NCBI GenBank assembly: GCA_902465265.1
Contig: CABQMF010000012.1
Span: 1-38,887 of the forward strand
Length of the DNA stretch: 38,887 nucleotides
From: an uncultured Collinsella sp.
Lineage (GTDB): Bacteria; Actinomycetota; Coriobacteriia; Coriobacteriales; Coriobacteriaceae
Reading direction: 5' to 3'
The notes under the pieces: generated by a model
What the model was told of the DNA's origin: nothing
The model's database searches: none
Seen by the model: only the letters and a program-made list of their open reading frames with translations
Position numbers and translations under genes: made by a program
Part shown: positions 9,067-17,219 of the stretch, in pieces
Layout of the letters: every line of letters starts with the position of its first letter
How positions within the stretch are numbered: the first letter of the stretch is position 1

Positions 9067-9980
9067 TACAGCACGCCCCCGATCATCAAAAGCAGCTGCG
9101 CGGTAATGCAGCCAAAGATAAGCGAGTCGCTACGGTCGAGCATGCCGCCATGGCCCGGGATAAGGTTGCCGGAATCCTTGACGCCCACGCCACGCTTGAT
9201 GCGCGACTCAATGAGGTCGCCGATAACGCCCAGGATGGACACGACCAAGCCACACAGCAGCGCATAGGGCAAGCTCAGCTTATAGAAATGCGTCGCCCAC
9301 AAAATGAGCCAGATGAGCACCGAGCCCAAGATGCCGCCGAAAAAGCCTTCCCAGCTCTTTTTGGGAGAAATCTTAGGGACCATCTTATGCTTGCCGATGC
9401 GGCTACCCACGATATAGGCGAACGAATCAGATACCCAAAGAGACGCGCAAACACCCACCGAAAGCAGGGCGCCGGCAAAACCAGGCACGGCATCGCGCAG
9501 CAGCACGATAGCCGACAGCATAAAACCGGTGTAGATGGGACCCATGAGCGTCACGGCAACGTCAGAGATGCGAGTGCGCGGAGACCAGACATACCAGATA
9601 CCAACCGCAAGCATCAAAGCGAACAGCAGAGCGTTCAACAGCAGCGAATCGCCCAGAGCCGAGAGCGGAAAGAGCACGGCGGCAGCGATTCCAAGGCGCT
9701 CGTTGGCAACCTTGCCGTCGAGCCTCGTCATGCGGAAGAACTCGTAGCAGCACAGACCGCTCATGACGGACACGAAGATGGCCGTGGGCACAATACCCAA
9801 AACCAGGCACAGGATAAAGACAACGGCATAGACGATACCGGCGGCGGCACGGGTGATAAAGCCCGCCAGCCACGAACCGGAGCTGCTCTTCGCCGCAGGC
9901 GCTCCCGCAGTGGCAGCCTTACGCGCGGGCGTCGCGGAAGTAGGTGCCTTGGGAGCGGATGCCTTGGGACGTTCGGACAC
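9066..9980 (-). CDS. cdsA: Phosphatidate cytidylyltransferase
   Basis: Makes CDP-diacylglycerol from phosphatidate and CTP in the membrane, the entry to phospholipid headgroup synthesis. About 304 residues with several hydrophobic helices. The family signature is near the C-terminus: SRIKRGVGVKDSGNLIPGHG followed by GMLDRSDS. The first 40 residues form an Ala/Pro/Ser/Lys-rich cytosolic extension, not part of the core fold. The start is GTG at 9980, supported by GAGGAGG about 8 bases upstream inside the end of uppS. The stop overlaps the dxr ATG. Confidence 0.95.
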   Translation of the reverse strand: MSERPKASAPKAPTSATPARKAATAGAPAAKSSSGSWLAGFITRAAAGIVYAVVFILCLVLGIVPTAIFVSVMSGLCCYEFFRMTRLDGKVANERLGIAAAVLFPLSALGDSLLLNALLFALMLAVGIWYVWSPRTRISDVAVTLMGPIYTGFMLSAIVLLRDAVPGFAGALLSVGVCASLWVSDSFAYIVGSRIGKHKMVPKISPKKSWEGFFGGILGSVLIWLILWATHFYKLSLPYALLCGLVVSILGVIGDLIESRIKRGVGVKDSGNLIPGHGGMLDRSDSLIFGCITAQLLLMIGGVL

Positions 9981-9982
9981 GA

Positions 9983-10777
9983 TTAAGCCTCCTCGGTCTT
10001 GCTCAGTCCACCAAACCTACGGTCGCGACCCTGGAAGGCCAAAATGGCGTCGACAAGGCCCCAACGATCAAAGTCGGGCCAATAGGTATCGGTGACATAG
10101 AACTCGGAATAAGCAACCTGCCACAGCAGATAGTTCGAAAGACGCAACTCGCCAGAAGTGCGAATCACGAGCTCCGGATCGGGAAGACCGGCGGTGTACA
10201 GGTGCGACGCCACCATATTGTCGTCAACCGCGGCGGGATCAATCTTGCCGGCAGCCGCATCAAGTGCGATCTGGCGGACAGCGCGGGTAATCTCAGCACG
10301 GGCACCGTAGTTAACGGCCAGCGCCAGCGTCATACCGGTATGGTCGGCGCACTCGACAAGGCCGCGCTCAAAGACGTCGCGGGTCTTCTTGGGCAGCGCG
10401 GAAATATCGCCCAAAAAGACAACGCGAACGTTCTCGCGCTTAAGCAGCGGTAGCTCATCGATAAACGTCTTGGCAAACAGGTGCATCAGAACGTTGACTT
10501 CGTGCTGCGGGCGATTCCAGTTTTCGGTCGAAAATGCATAGGCCGAAAGCACGTCGACGCCCAGGCGCACGCAGGCGGTAATGATCTCGCGCAGCGAGAC
10601 GATGCCGGCCTTATGGCCTTCGGTGCGGGCAAGACCGCGCGCCGTGGCCCAACGGCCGTTGCCGTCCATGATGCACGAAATATGGTGCGGAATGTTATTG
10701 AGGTCAAGGTCGGAAAAACCGACGCCCGCAGGGGCGTCGGCAAAGTACTCGACCAGTTTATGCTCGTCGTATTGCAC
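9983..10777 (-). CDS. uppS: Isoprenyl transferase (undecaprenyl diphosphate synthase)
   Basis: Condenses isopentenyl diphosphate units onto farnesyl diphosphate to make the C55 lipid carrier for cell-wall synthesis (cis-prenyltransferase). 264 residues. The catalytic Asp region is CIMDGNGRWA and the substrate-binding end is LVIRTSGELRLSNYLLWQ. GTG start at 10777 with GGAG seven bases upstream. The frr stop is two bases before the start. The exact chain length cannot be read from sequence, and some actinobacteria carry two such enzymes. Confidence 0.95.
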   Translation of the reverse strand: MQYDEHKLVEYFADAPAGVGFSDLDLNNIPHHISCIMDGNGRWATARGLARTEGHKAGIVSLREIITACVRLGVDVLSAYAFSTENWNRPQHEVNVLMHLFAKTFIDELPLLKRENVRVVFLGDISALPKKTRDVFERGLVECADHTGMTLALAVNYGARAEITRAVRQIALDAAAGKIDPAAVDDNMVASHLYTAGLPDPELVIRTSGELRLSNYLLWQVAYSEFYVTDTYWPDFDRWGLVDAILAFQGRDRRFGGLSKTEEA

Positions 10778-10778
10778 C

Positions 10779-11315
10779 TTAGATCTCCATGACCTCGGCT
10801 TCTTTTTCCTTCAGAAGCTCCTCGACCTTGGCGACATACTCGTCGGTATGCTTCTGGACCTTGGCCTGCTCGCGACGGACATCGTCCTCGGTGAGCTCCT
10901 CGTCGCGCTCGAGCTTGTTGTTAAAGTCGCGGCGGATGTTGCGGATGGAGACCTTGGCCTGCTCGGCGTACTCGCGGCACTCCTTAACGAGCTCGCGACG
11001 ACGCTCCTCGGTGGGAGCCGGGAACGGCAGACGCACGACAGTACCATCGGAGTTGGGGGTAATGCCCAGGTCGGAGGCACTGATGGCCTTGACGATGGCA
11101 TTGATGAGCGCCTTATCCCACGGCTCGATAAGCAGCATGTGGGCCTCGGGGGTCTTAACGGCGGCAACCTGCGTGACGGGCGTGGGAACACCGTAGTAGT
11201 CGACAGTGATGTCGGACAGGATGTTGGCGTTAGCGCGGCCAGTGCGGACCTTGGAGAAGTTATGCTTGAGGGACTCGAGTGACTTGTCCATGTGGGCGGT
11301 GATGTTCTCTGCCAT
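10779..11315 (-). CDS. frr: Ribosome recycling factor
   Basis: Works with EF-G to split the post-termination ribosome. 178 residues, close to the usual 185. Typical features are the N-terminal helix with SLESLKHNFSKVRTGRANAN, the loop YYGVPTPVTQVA, and the long C-terminal helical arm VRREQAKVQKHTDEYV. ATG at 11315 with AGGAGG seven bases upstream. It starts just after pyrH, the conserved pyrH-frr pairing. Confidence 0.97.
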   Translation of the reverse strand: MAENITAHMDKSLESLKHNFSKVRTGRANANILSDITVDYYGVPTPVTQVAAVKTPEAHMLLIEPWDKALINAIVKAISASDLGITPNSDGTVVRLPFPAPTEERRRELVKECREYAEQAKVSIRNIRRDFNNKLERDEELTEDDVRREQAKVQKHTDEYVAKVEELLKEKEAEVMEI

Positions 11316-11317
11316 GC

Positions 11318-12040
11318 TTAATCCTCCTGATAGACGAGCGTGCCGACGGGCTCACCCGCGAGCGCGCGCTTGACGGTGTCCTCGCCATCGATGTTGAGGA
11401 CCAAAATGGGCATACGGTTGTCCTGGCAAAGAGCCGTAGCCGTGGAATCCATAACCTGCAGGCCGCGAACGAGCACCTCGTGATAGGTGATCTTGTCAAA
11501 GCGGACGGCGTCAGCGCACTTGACGGGATCCTTGTCGTAGATGCCATCAACCTTGGTGGCTTTAATCAGAATCTCGGCACCGATCTCACAGGCGCGAAGG
11601 GCCGCGGCGGTGTCAGTCGTAAAGTACGGATTACCCGATCCGGCGGCAAAGATAACGACGTTGCCCTTGGACAGGTGGTTGATGGCGCGACGGCGAATAT
11701 AGGGCTCGCAGATCTCGTTCATCTGGATAGCGCTCATCACGCGGCAGGGAACATCGTTGTGCTCGAAGGCATCCTGCAGGGCAAGCGCGTTCATAACGGT
11801 AGCGAGCATGCCCATGTAATCGGCCTGGGCGCGGTCCATACCACCGGCGGCGCCGGCCATGCCGCGGAAAATATTGCCGCCGCCGACAACGACGCCAACC
11901 TCATGACCAACGGCGAGCAGCTCCTTGACCTGCTTGGCAAGATGATCGGTAACCTTGGGGTCGATGCCGTAGTTGCCATCGCCCATCAGCGCTTCACCGG
12001 AGAGCTTCAGAAGCACGCGTTTATATCGGATGTCGGACAA
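11318..12040 (-). CDS. pyrH: UMP kinase
   Basis: Phosphorylates UMP to UDP (amino-acid-kinase fold, hexameric, GTP-activated and UTP-inhibited in most bacteria). 240 residues. N-terminal LLKLSGEALMG, phosphate loop VGVVVGGGNIFRG and the nucleotide-binding region FAAGSGNPYFTTD are all present. The start is a TTG at 12040 with a very strong AAAGGAGG six bases upstream. This is the first gene of an eight-gene operon running to proS. The 117-bp gap to tsf holds the tsf terminator and an AT-rich stretch (12060-12085, with TATTAT on the - strand), but I see no well-matched -35 box. Confidence 0.97.
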   Translation of the reverse strand: MSDIRYKRVLLKLSGEALMGDGNYGIDPKVTDHLAKQVKELLAVGHEVGVVVGGGNIFRGMAGAAGGMDRAQADYMGMLATVMNALALQDAFEHNDVPCRVMSAIQMNEICEPYIRRRAINHLSKGNVVIFAAGSGNPYFTTDTAAALRACEIGAEILIKATKVDGIYDKDPVKCADAVRFDKITYHEVLVRGLQVMDSTATALCQDNRMPILVLNIDGEDTVKRALAGEPVGTLVYQED

Positions 12041-12103
12041 AGCGATCCTCCTTTAATTAGACTCATAACATAATATCAAAGGCTTAACGGGGAGCCATGA
12101 AAA

Positions 12104-12134
12104 AGCAGGCTGTGAGTAAAACCCACAGCCTGCT
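12104..12134 (-). terminator. Rho-independent terminator of rpsB-tsf
   Basis: An 11-bp perfect stem (12104-12114 with 12124-12134, AGCAGGCTGTG and its complement) is followed on the - strand by five T (complement of 12100-12104). It lies 24 bases past the tsf stop. Confidence 0.88.
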
Positions 12135-12157
12135 CATTACCAGCTACAAGAGCTTAT

Positions 12158-13027
12158 TTACTCGCCACGGACCAGACGGTCAAAGGCAACGACGGTAATG
12201 GTGTCGCCGAGCTCCTTGGAGACCTGCTCAGCGTACTTCTTGATGGTGAGGGAGCTGTCCTTGATGAACTCCTGCTCGGTGAGCACGGACTGCTTGTAGA
12301 ACTTCTCCAGACGGCCAACAGCCATCTTCTCCTGGATAGCCTCGGGCTTGCCGGACTCGGCAGCCTGAGCCATGTAGATCTGCTTCTCGTGCTCGACGGT
12401 CTCAGCCGGAACCTGATCGCGGGTAGCGCAGATCGGGGCGACGGCGGCAACCTGAAGGGCAACGTCGTGAGCAAAGGTCTTGAAGGACTCAGCCTGAGCG
12501 GTCTCGGCCTTCTCGAAAGCGAACTCGACGAGAACGCCGATCTTACCACCCATGTGGATGTAAGAAGCGAGAGCGCCGTTCTCAGCCTTGCGGGCGGCGA
12601 AACGGGAGATCTTCATGTTCTCGCCCATGATGTGAATCATCTCGGTGAGCTCGGAGGAAACGGTCTCCTCGCCCATCGGCTTCTCGAGCAGAGCGTCGAC
12701 GTCAGCAGGCTCGGTGGTAGCGACAACCTCAGCGACCTTGGAAGCAAAGCCGGTGAACTTGGCGTTGGAGCCGACGAAGTCGGTCTCGCAGGAGAGCTCG
12801 AGCAGAGCGCCGGTCTTGCCGTCCTCGGAGACGAACGCGGCGACAGCGCCCTCGTTGGTCTCACGGCCAGCCTTCTTGGCAGCCTTGGCGAGGCCGTTCT
12901 TGCGCAGAACGTCGACAGCGGCGTCCATGTCGCCGTCAGCCTCGACGAGAGCCTTCTTGCACTCCATCATCGGAGAGTCGGTCATCTCGCGGAGCTGCTT
13001 GACCATAGCGGCGGTAATCTGGGCCAT
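12158..13027 (-). CDS. tsf: Elongation factor Ts
   Basis: Nucleotide-exchange factor for EF-Tu. 289 residues. The N-terminal UBA-like domain reads MAQITAAMVKQLREMT and then MMECKKALVEADGDMD. The core dimerisation repeats follow, with SCETDFVG in the EF-Tu-contacting region. The ATG at 13027 has AAAGGA six bases upstream. A TTG at 13042 is in frame but has no such signal. Co-transcribed with rpsB (45-bp gap without a terminator). Confidence 0.97.
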   Translation of the reverse strand: MAQITAAMVKQLREMTDSPMMECKKALVEADGDMDAAVDVLRKNGLAKAAKKAGRETNEGAVAAFVSEDGKTGALLELSCETDFVGSNAKFTGFASKVAEVVATTEPADVDALLEKPMGEETVSSELTEMIHIMGENMKISRFAARKAENGALASYIHMGGKIGVLVEFAFEKAETAQAESFKTFAHDVALQVAAVAPICATRDQVPAETVEHEKQIYMAQAAESGKPEAIQEKMAVGRLEKFYKQSVLTEQEFIKDSSLTIKKYAEQVSKELGDTITVVAFDRLVRGE

Positions 13028-13072
13028 TGTGGTTCCTTTCAAAGAGATGAAAAAGAATTTACTAAGACTGAT

Positions 13073-13801
13073 TTACTCGGCCTTGGGCTCAGCGGCCATC
13101 TCGGCCTCGGAGACCTGCTCCTTGCCGGAGCCTGCGAGGCAGGCGTCAGCCATGAGCTCGCACATAAGGGTGACAGCGGAGATAGCGTCATCGTTGCAGG
13201 GAATGCCGTACTCGACCTCGTCGGGATCGGAGTTGGTGTCGATCAGAGCGACGACGGGGATGTTCAGGCGCTGAGCCTCCTTGATGGCGTTCTCCTCGCG
13301 CTTGGTGTCGATAACGAAGAGAGCCTGGGGCAGACCCTTCATGTCGCGGGCGCCACCGAGGTTGGTCTGGAGCTTGGTGAGCTCCTTACCGAGCACAGCC
13401 TGCTCCTTCTTGGGGAGCACTGCCATACGGCCGTCCTCGACCATGGCCTCGAGCTCCTCCATGCGGTTGATGCGGGAGCGGATGGTGACAAAGTTGGTCA
13501 GCATGCCGCCGAGCCAACGCTGGTTGATGTAAGGCATATTGGCGCGCTCAGCGGCGTTCTTGACGGCCTCCTGAGCCTGCTTCTTGGTGCCGACGAACAG
13601 CACGTTGCCACCCTTGGCGACGTTCTTGACGAAGGTGTAGGCCTGGTCGGCGTCGAGGATGGTCTGCTTGAGGTCGAGGATGTAGATGCCGTTGCGCTCA
13701 CCGAAGATGAACGGCTTCATCTTGGGGTTCCAGCGACGGGTCTGGTGACCGAAGTGGCAGCCGGCCTCGAGCAGGGTGCGGATATTAATCTTGGTAGCCA
13801 T
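13073..13801 (-). CDS. rpsB: 30S ribosomal protein S2
   Basis: Late-assembling small-subunit protein. 242 residues. N-terminus INIRTLLEAGCHFGHQTRRW, then IYILDLKQT and NEDDAI-like NDDAISAVTLM are diagnostic. The C-terminal 25 residues are a Lys/Glu/Ala tail. ATG at 13801 with CAGGAGG eight bases upstream. A 135-base leader precedes it, following a clear promoter. Autoregulation by S2 through the leader is known in E. coli, and is only a possibility here. Confidence 0.97.
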   Translation of the reverse strand: MATKINIRTLLEAGCHFGHQTRRWNPKMKPFIFGERNGIYILDLKQTILDADQAYTFVKNVAKGGNVLFVGTKKQAQEAVKNAAERANMPYINQRWLGGMLTNFVTIRSRINRMEELEAMVEDGRMAVLPKKEQAVLGKELTKLQTNLGGARDMKGLPQALFVIDTKREENAIKEAQRLNIPVVALIDTNSDPDEVEYGIPCNDDAISAVTLMCELMADACLAGSGKEQVSEAEMAAEPKAE

Positions 13802-13936
13802 GTTAAACCTCCTGTGGTTTGCCTCCGCGCGGGGTCATCCTCCAAAACCAACCCGGACATGTGCTACCAAAGCCCGGGCACCACGGTATGAAGTAGCCGC
13901 GCGTGCGTGATAAAAACCTGTTGCCGTGAAGCAACC
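13802..13936 (-). other. Long 5' leader of rpsB, candidate autoregulatory region
   Basis: About 135 untranslated bases lie between the predicted transcription start and the rpsB ATG. They contain a CCCGG...CCGGG pair, a small GTTGC/GCAAC hairpin, and a GTGGT (- strand, complement of 13880-13884) able to pair with ACCAC next to the ribosome-binding site (13813-13817). Pairing next to the ribosome-binding site would suit feedback control. No known motif was matched. Confidence 0.35.
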
Positions 13937-13942
13937 CGATGA

Positions 13943-13971
13943 ATGATAGCAGGATTGCCTCTTCCTGCCAA
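13943..13971 (-). promoter_or_regulatory. Sigma-70 promoter of rpsB-tsf
   Basis: On the - strand a -35 box TTGGCA (13966-13971) and a -10 box TATCAT (13943-13948) are separated by exactly 17 bases. It is placed to start transcription near 13936, ahead of rpsB and past the stop of the xerC gene. Confidence 0.75.
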
Positions 13972-14017
13972 CCCGCAATCAAAACCACACACCTAAGCGC
14001 AACGCGAGCCGCCCAGC

Positions 14018-14938
14018 CTACTCGCCCCGGGGATGGGCCTGGGTCACGGCGCGCTTAAGCCGATCGGGCGTAAGATGCGTGTAAATCTGCGTCGTGGACA
14101 GGCTCGCATGTCCCAGCAGCTCTTGAACCGAACGCAGATCCGCGCCGCCCTCGAGCAAATCGGTCGCAAACGTGTGGCGCATCGCATGCGGGGCAATGTC
14201 GGCAGGGATGCCAGCGAGCGTCGCCAGCATATGGAACCGTCGTCTGAGCATAGCGGCACTCATGCGATTACCGCGCGCAGAAATATACAGCGGATGGGGA
14301 CCGTTTACGGTATCGCGACGCTTAGCCTGCGCGAGCAACTCCGGTCTCCCCTCCTCGACATAAGTGCGCGTCGCCTCGAGCGCGCGTCGATACAGAGGAA
14401 CGATACGCTCCTTGCTCCCCTTGCCCCATAACCGCAGTGTACGCTCGGACCATGAGATGGATCCCACATTGAGCGCCGAAAGCTCCGAGATGCGGGCGCC
14501 CGAGGCATAGAGCAGCTCGAGCATCGCCGCATCGCGCAGTCCCGCGGGCGTCGAGGTATCAGGCGTCTTGAGCAGCGCCTCGACCTGTTGGGTCGTCAGC
14601 ACACCGGGCAGGTCGCGCGGCAGCTTGGGCGACGCGATCGCCGAGACCGCATCGCCCTCGACAATCCCCTCGGCAGCCATCCAACGATAGAGCGACCGAA
14701 TAGCCGACAAATGTGCCGCAAGGGTGCGAGGCGCCACCTGCTCGCGCGAAAGCTCGGCCAAATACGCGCGGACGGTACGCACGTCGGCCACACGCGCATC
14801 GACACCTGTACGCTCGCACCAGGCAGCAAAGCGCTCCAACCGCGATCCATAGGCAGTCACCGTATTGGGAGAGAGCCCCTCGACACGTGCGATGTAGGCG
14901 ATAAACGAGTCGACGGTATCGTACAGGTCAAAGGCTAT
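14018..14938 (-). CDS. xerC: Tyrosine recombinase, XerC-like, with a non-standard start
   Basis: Site-specific recombinase of the chromosome-dimer-resolution type. The catalytic set is complete: Arg in GARISEL, Lys in GKGSKER, HAMRH, LLGHASLSTTQIY with the nucleophile Tyr. The only standard start in frame is the GTG at 14860. But the frame remains homologous upstream: it reads SFIAYIARVEGLSPNTV, the first helix of the SAM-like DNA-binding domain. No ATG, GTG or TTG occurs between the frame's stop at 15034 and 14860. An ATA at 14938, overlapping the trmFO stop (ATAG) and nine bases after GGAGG, would give 306 residues, the normal Xer length. A CTG at 14926 is the alternative. The position after dprA-trmFO matches xerC (codV) of other Gram-positives. 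Confidence 0.85.
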   Translation of the reverse strand: MAFDLYDTVDSFIAYIARVEGLSPNTVTAYGSRLERFAAWCERTGVDARVADVRTVRAYLAELSREQVAPRTLAAHLSAIRSLYRWMAAEGIVEGDAVSAIASPKLPRDLPGVLTTQQVEALLKTPDTSTPAGLRDAAMLELLYASGARISELSALNVGSISWSERTLRLWGKGSKERIVPLYRRALEATRTYVEEGRPELLAQAKRRDTVNGPHPLYISARGNRMSAAMLRRRFHMLATLAGIPADIAPHAMRHTFATDLLEGGADLRSVQELLGHASLSTTQIYTHLTPDRLKRAVTQAHPRGE

Positions 14939-16272
14939 GACCGATCGCCTCCAAACAAGTCGGAACGCGTGGCCAAGTAGGCATCGAGGGCCTCGAGGGC
15001 GCGATCCGCATAAGCCTGGTAGCGGTCGCGTTTACTGCGGCGCTTGCCGTCCTCGAGCGGCGGCACCAAGCCAAAGTTAACGTGCATGGGCTGATAGCCC
15101 ACGGTTGCCGGATCGGTCGCATAGCCCACGAGCGCACCCAGGGCGCCCACGCGAGGAAGCTCCACAGGAGCCGCACCGATAGCCTCGGCGTATGTGTTAA
15201 GTGCAGCAAGCAGACCGGTCGCCACGGCCTCCATATAGCCTTCGGTGCCGGTGATCTGACCGGCGAGGCGCACACCCGTGCCGGGCACGGCAAAGGTGCC
15301 GTCAAGAACGTGCGGCGCATCGACAAAGGTATTGCGGTGCATGACGCCATAACGGAAGAACTCGGCATTCTCCAGACCGGGAACCATATGGAAGACACGC
15401 TTTTGCTCGCCAAAGGTCAGATTCGTCTGGAAGCCCACCAGGTTATAGGCGGTCTTTTCCTTGTTCTCGGCTCGCAGCTGAATCGCCGCCCAGGGACGAC
15501 GTCCGGTTCGCGGGTCGGTGAGGCCGACGGGCTTCATGGCGCCAAAGCGGATAGCATCCTTGCCGGTACGGGCGACTTCCTCGGCAGGCTGACAGGCCTG
15601 GAACAGGTCGCCACCCTCAAAGTCCTTAAGCACCACGCGATCGGCGGTGGTGAGTGCCTCAATAAAGGCCTCGTACTCCTCCTTGTTGAGCGGAGCATTG
15701 AGATAGTCGCCGCTCCCCTGCTCCTCGTAGCGCGACTGCGAGAACAGCACGTCCATATCGAGCGTGGAGGCATCGACGATTGGCGCGGCAGCGTCAAAGA
15801 ACGCCAAGGCGTCGCCACCGACGAGCTTCATGACCTCTTCGCTCAATGCCGGAGAACACAGCGGGCCCGCGGCAATGACCACGTGGCCCTCGGGAATCTG
15901 CGTGACCTCGCCATGCACGACCTCGATATTGGGTCGGGCGGCAACCTCGGCCTCGACAAGCTCGGAAAACTTGACGCGGTCGACCGCCAGGGCACCGCCA
16001 GCGGGAACGGCCGCGCGATGGGCGCAATCGAGCAAGACCGAGCCCATGCGCTCGAGCTCGGCCTTAAGCAGGCCAGCAGCGGAATCCGGACGGGTTGACT
16101 TAAACGAATTTGAGCAGACGAGCTCGGCCAGGTGGTCGGTATGGTGGGCCGGAGAGCTCACCTGGGGGCGCATCTCGCACAGCTTTACGGCAAACCCGCG
16201 ATCTGCCAGCTGGATCGCACATTCCGAACCCGCCAGACCGCCACCGATAACCGTCACCTGATCGAACTGCAT
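14935..16272 (-). CDS. trmFO: Folate/FAD-dependent tRNA (uracil-54-C5)-methyltransferase TrmFO
   Basis: Forms ribothymidine at tRNA position 54 using methylene-tetrahydrofolate and FADH2. 445 residues. N-terminal FAD-binding motif VIGGGLAGSECA, then the family segments CEMRP and ELVCSNSFKS. The catalytic-loop region follows. The ATG at 16272 has AAGGTG seven bases upstream. An in-frame TTG two codons earlier is less likely. It follows dprA directly with no topA between them, and its stop overlaps the probable xerC start. Confidence 0.96.
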   Translation of the reverse strand: MQFDQVTVIGGGLAGSECAIQLADRGFAVKLCEMRPQVSSPAHHTDHLAELVCSNSFKSTRPDSAAGLLKAELERMGSVLLDCAHRAAVPAGGALAVDRVKFSELVEAEVAARPNIEVVHGEVTQIPEGHVVIAAGPLCSPALSEEVMKLVGGDALAFFDAAAPIVDASTLDMDVLFSQSRYEEQGSGDYLNAPLNKEEYEAFIEALTTADRVVLKDFEGGDLFQACQPAEEVARTGKDAIRFGAMKPVGLTDPRTGRRPWAAIQLRAENKEKTAYNLVGFQTNLTFGEQKRVFHMVPGLENAEFFRYGVMHRNTFVDAPHVLDGTFAVPGTGVRLAGQITGTEGYMEAVATGLLAALNTYAEAIGAAPVELPRVGALGALVGYATDPATVGYQPMHVNFGLVPPLEDGKRRSKRDRYQAYADRALEALDAYLATRSDLFGGDRS

Positions 16273-16286
16273 CTGCAAACACCTTT

Positions 16287-17219
16287 CTAATTGACACGCT
16301 TTCCATTGTGACCGAAGGGCGTCTGGGCGTGAAGCGCAAACTTTGAGGGCGCATACCTTCCATCCATCATGCGCTCGATAAGTCCCTCGAGCTCGAGCGA
16401 GCCCAAGAGCTTGAGCACGCCGACAGCATCAAGCGAGACGAGCGAGGCAATATCGTCGACCTTGAGCGGCGAGGCGATAAGCGCGTGCATCACGGCCTGC
16501 TGCGTGGGGTCCAGATCGGCGATGCCAGGTGCATCGGGGCGCGAGTAGCGCAGCGTGCCGTAGATGCGTGAGATGGCCATCTCGATTGATTCCTCGTCGA
16601 TGATGCAGCAGGCTCCGTTAGCGATGAGATAGTTGGTCCCGCGCGACTCGGGCGAAAGGATGGAGCCCGGCACCGCAAGGAGCTCTCGTCCCAAGTCCAT
16701 AGCGGCCTCCGCCGTGGAGAACGTACCCGAGGGCATGCCCGCCTCGGAAACAAAGAGCGCCTGCGACAAGGCAGCGATTACACGATTGCGCCGCGGAAAG
16801 GCGAACTTACGCGGTCCCATACCCCACGGCGAAATGGACACGACCGCGCCACCCGTATCGAGTGTGCGCGTGATGAGGCCGGCGCTCGAGCGCGGATAGA
16901 CAACATCGGCGCCGGTCCCCAGTACCACGACGTGTTTGCCCCCGGCGTTGACCGCAGCCCAACCCGACGCCTGGTCGCAGCCGACCGCACCGCCCGAGAC
17001 CACCGTCACTCCCGCCTCGACCGCCACCTTTGCCGCAAGCTCTGCCACGGCGAGACCGTACGGCGATGCCTTGCGTGCACCGATGATGGATAGCGCAGGC
17101 GTCGATAGCACGGCGGGGTCGCCACGCACATAGAGTGTCTGGGGTACATCAGAGAGCTCCAAAACCGTATCTGGATACAACGCATCACCTGGATGCAACT
17201 CAAAAGCCTCACCGGGCAT
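16287..17219 (-). CDS. dprA: DprA/Smf DNA-processing protein
   Basis: Binds incoming single-stranded DNA during natural transformation and loads RecA. 310 residues: an extended Rossmann fold (about residues 50-225) with VVVLGTGADVVYP, FPRRNRVIAALS, SGTFSTAEAA and AVPGS, then a C-terminal winged helix (about 245-300). There is no N-terminal SAM domain. The usual G-[IL]-D-x-x-AH motif reads GCDQASGW, a divergence. The ATG at 17219 overlaps the comM stop (TAATG) and has GGAGGG seven bases upstream. The longer frame up to 17378 lies inside comM and is rejected. Genes for the uptake machinery are not in the window. Confidence 0.93.
   Translation of the reverse strand: MPGEAFELHPGDALYPDTVLELSDVPQTLYVRGDPAVLSTPALSIIGARKASPYGLAVAELAAKVAVEAGVTVVSGGAVGCDQASGWAAVNAGGKHVVVLGTGADVVYPRSSAGLITRTLDTGGAVVSISPWGMGPRKFAFPRRNRVIAALSQALFVSEAGMPSGTFSTAEAAMDLGRELLAVPGSILSPESRGTNYLIANGACCIIDEESIEMAISRIYGTLRYSRPDAPGIADLDPTQQAVMHALIASPLKVDDIASLVSLDAVGVLKLLGSLELEGLIERMMDGRYAPSKFALHAQTPFGHNGKRVN

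Noticed and set aside
12389..13891. 500-codon + strand frame over tsf and rpsB, and similar frames at 3918-5150, 18688-20259, 21053-22249 and 22331-23617
   Set aside because: All lie antisense to recognised genes and lack domains or ribosome-binding sites.
14018..14860. Xer gene starting at the GTG 14860
   Set aside because: It would remove about 26 residues of the conserved N-terminal DNA-binding domain that is present in frame upstream.
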